A stretch of DNA of 64,000 bases, taken from the NCBI GenBank assembly GCA_963820095.1, contig CAWFZA010000028.1, positions 124,001 through 188,000 of the forward strand, read 5' to 3'. Within the stretch, counting starts at the first letter, position 1, and the number at the start of each line of letters is the position of its first letter. This document shows, piece after piece, positions 63,516 through 64,000 of this stretch. Under the pieces are notes generated by a model. It searched no databases. It saw only the letters and a list, made by a program, of their open reading frames with translations, and was not told the DNA's origin. Source of the stretch: Roseiarcus sp963820095 (GTDB taxonomy: Bacteria; Pseudomonadota; Alphaproteobacteria; Rhizobiales; Beijerinckiaceae). The translations under genes and the position numbers were made by a program.

Positions 63516-64000
63516 ATGGCTTTGAAATGGGTTCGATCTCTTACCGCCTCTATTGACTGTGTGGGAACGGCGGGATCGAAGTCCCCAAGGTCGCCGCTCG
63601 GCACGCGCCTGGAGTTTGCGTTGCGTCCTCTTGATCGTCCGGTCAGTCGCCTCTGCCGCGCAGCGCTCCGGAGCACTTCAGCTCTCGCGATCGCCTGTAT
63701 TGCCGGCGCCGCGTTCGCGGACTCGCTACCGCCCCTCAGCGCTGCGCCGGCCGCGCCGCTCTCTGATCCGCCCACTCCCGCATTCCCCTCGAGTTCCACC
63801 CAAGTCCATTCCCTTCACCATGCCCCAGCTCGCCGCGCCGCAGTTCCGCGCCGACGCTTCGGCGCCTTCGCAGCCAGCGACCGCCGGACCGTGGGGGGCG
63901 TTCAGCGGCGATTGGCAGAATCAAAACCTCCTTGGCGACATCGGCGGACTTCGGCCCGCTTTGGCGAGATACGGCGTCACGCTCACCATCCTCGAGAACG
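63516..64000 (+). pseudogene. OprB-type carbohydrate porin, N-terminal part (cut by window edge), frameshift
   Basis: One frame carries a long N-terminal region with a signal-like stretch (STSALAIACIAGAAFADSLP) and a proline-rich linker. Another frame, from about 63886, reads GPWGAFSGDWQNQNLLGDIG and LRPALARYGVTLTILEN, the typical start of an OprB porin barrel. The switch lies between about 63800 and 63885, so at least one indel is present, or the linker is read in a different frame than assumed. The start codon is uncertain; a later GTG is possible. The barrel continues beyond the window. Confidence 0.65.

Overview
The window is GC-rich, tightly packed chromosomal DNA of an alphaproteobacterium, most likely of the order Hyphomicrobiales (Rhizobiales), perhaps near Beijerinckiaceae/Methylocystaceae. 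Grounds: a short ProS without the editing insertion, the type 2 (short) ArgC, ClpS-ClpA, DUF1489, an Lhr helicase of about 1,470 codons, phasins with PhaR-like operators, and REP-like intergenic repeats typical of this group. The placement is inferred from protein style, not from a marker gene. I see no rRNA, tRNA, CRISPR array, transposase, integrase or prophage.

Layout. 1-5.7 kb: edge of a cupredoxin-like secreted protein, proS, an orphan VgrG-type needle protein, then three frame-disrupted genes (GNAT, aldose 1-epimerase, uracil-DNA glycosylase) and a NYN nuclease. 6-12 kb: FAH-family hydrolase, small envelope proteins, a badly broken winged-helix/TPR regulator, argC. 12-15.6 kb: surface/LPS genes (2OG-Fe(II) oxygenase, CadD-like transporter, GT4, WaaE-like GT2). 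15.7-27.7 kb: HtrA-like protease, DedA, a phasin-like protein, adenine deaminase, MFS pump, pyridoxal kinase, PhzF-NUDIX pair, SPW membrane protein, SDR. 27.7-38 kb: clpA-clpS, phasin, D,D-carboxypeptidase with SPOR domain, VWA-DnaJ pair, a six-helix membrane protein of unknown function, DUF1489, aldo/keto reductase. 38-50 kb: Lhr helicase, gamma-glutamyltransferase family, L,D-transpeptidase, orphan amino-acid binding protein, thioesterase/MarR pair, PEP-CTERM protein. 50.3-54.4 kb: sugar dehydrogenase, aldonolactone-oxidase-type flavoprotein and a flippase. 54.6-62 kb: nucleobase deaminase, adenylate cyclase-TPR protein and a complete BMP-type nucleoside ABC transporter. The right edge cuts an OprB-type porin.

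Working together: the 54.6-62 kb block plus the adenine deaminase at 19.4-21.1 kb could take up and deaminate purines. Phasins with PhaR-like sites point to polyhydroxyalkanoate storage. PEP-CTERM, flippase, oxidases and glycosyltransferases point to exopolysaccharide and LPS work.

The most striking global feature is quality rather than biology. About a dozen genes carry single-base frame breaks with conserved protein on both sides, and most look like one extra base in or beside a short run. This suggests indel errors in a long-read or draft assembly. I found no convincing new multi-gene system. The best candidates for new biology are the six-helix membrane protein at 35.2-36.6 kb, the orphan needle protein at 1.9-2.5 kb, and the sugar dehydrogenase/flavin oxidase/flippase cassette.
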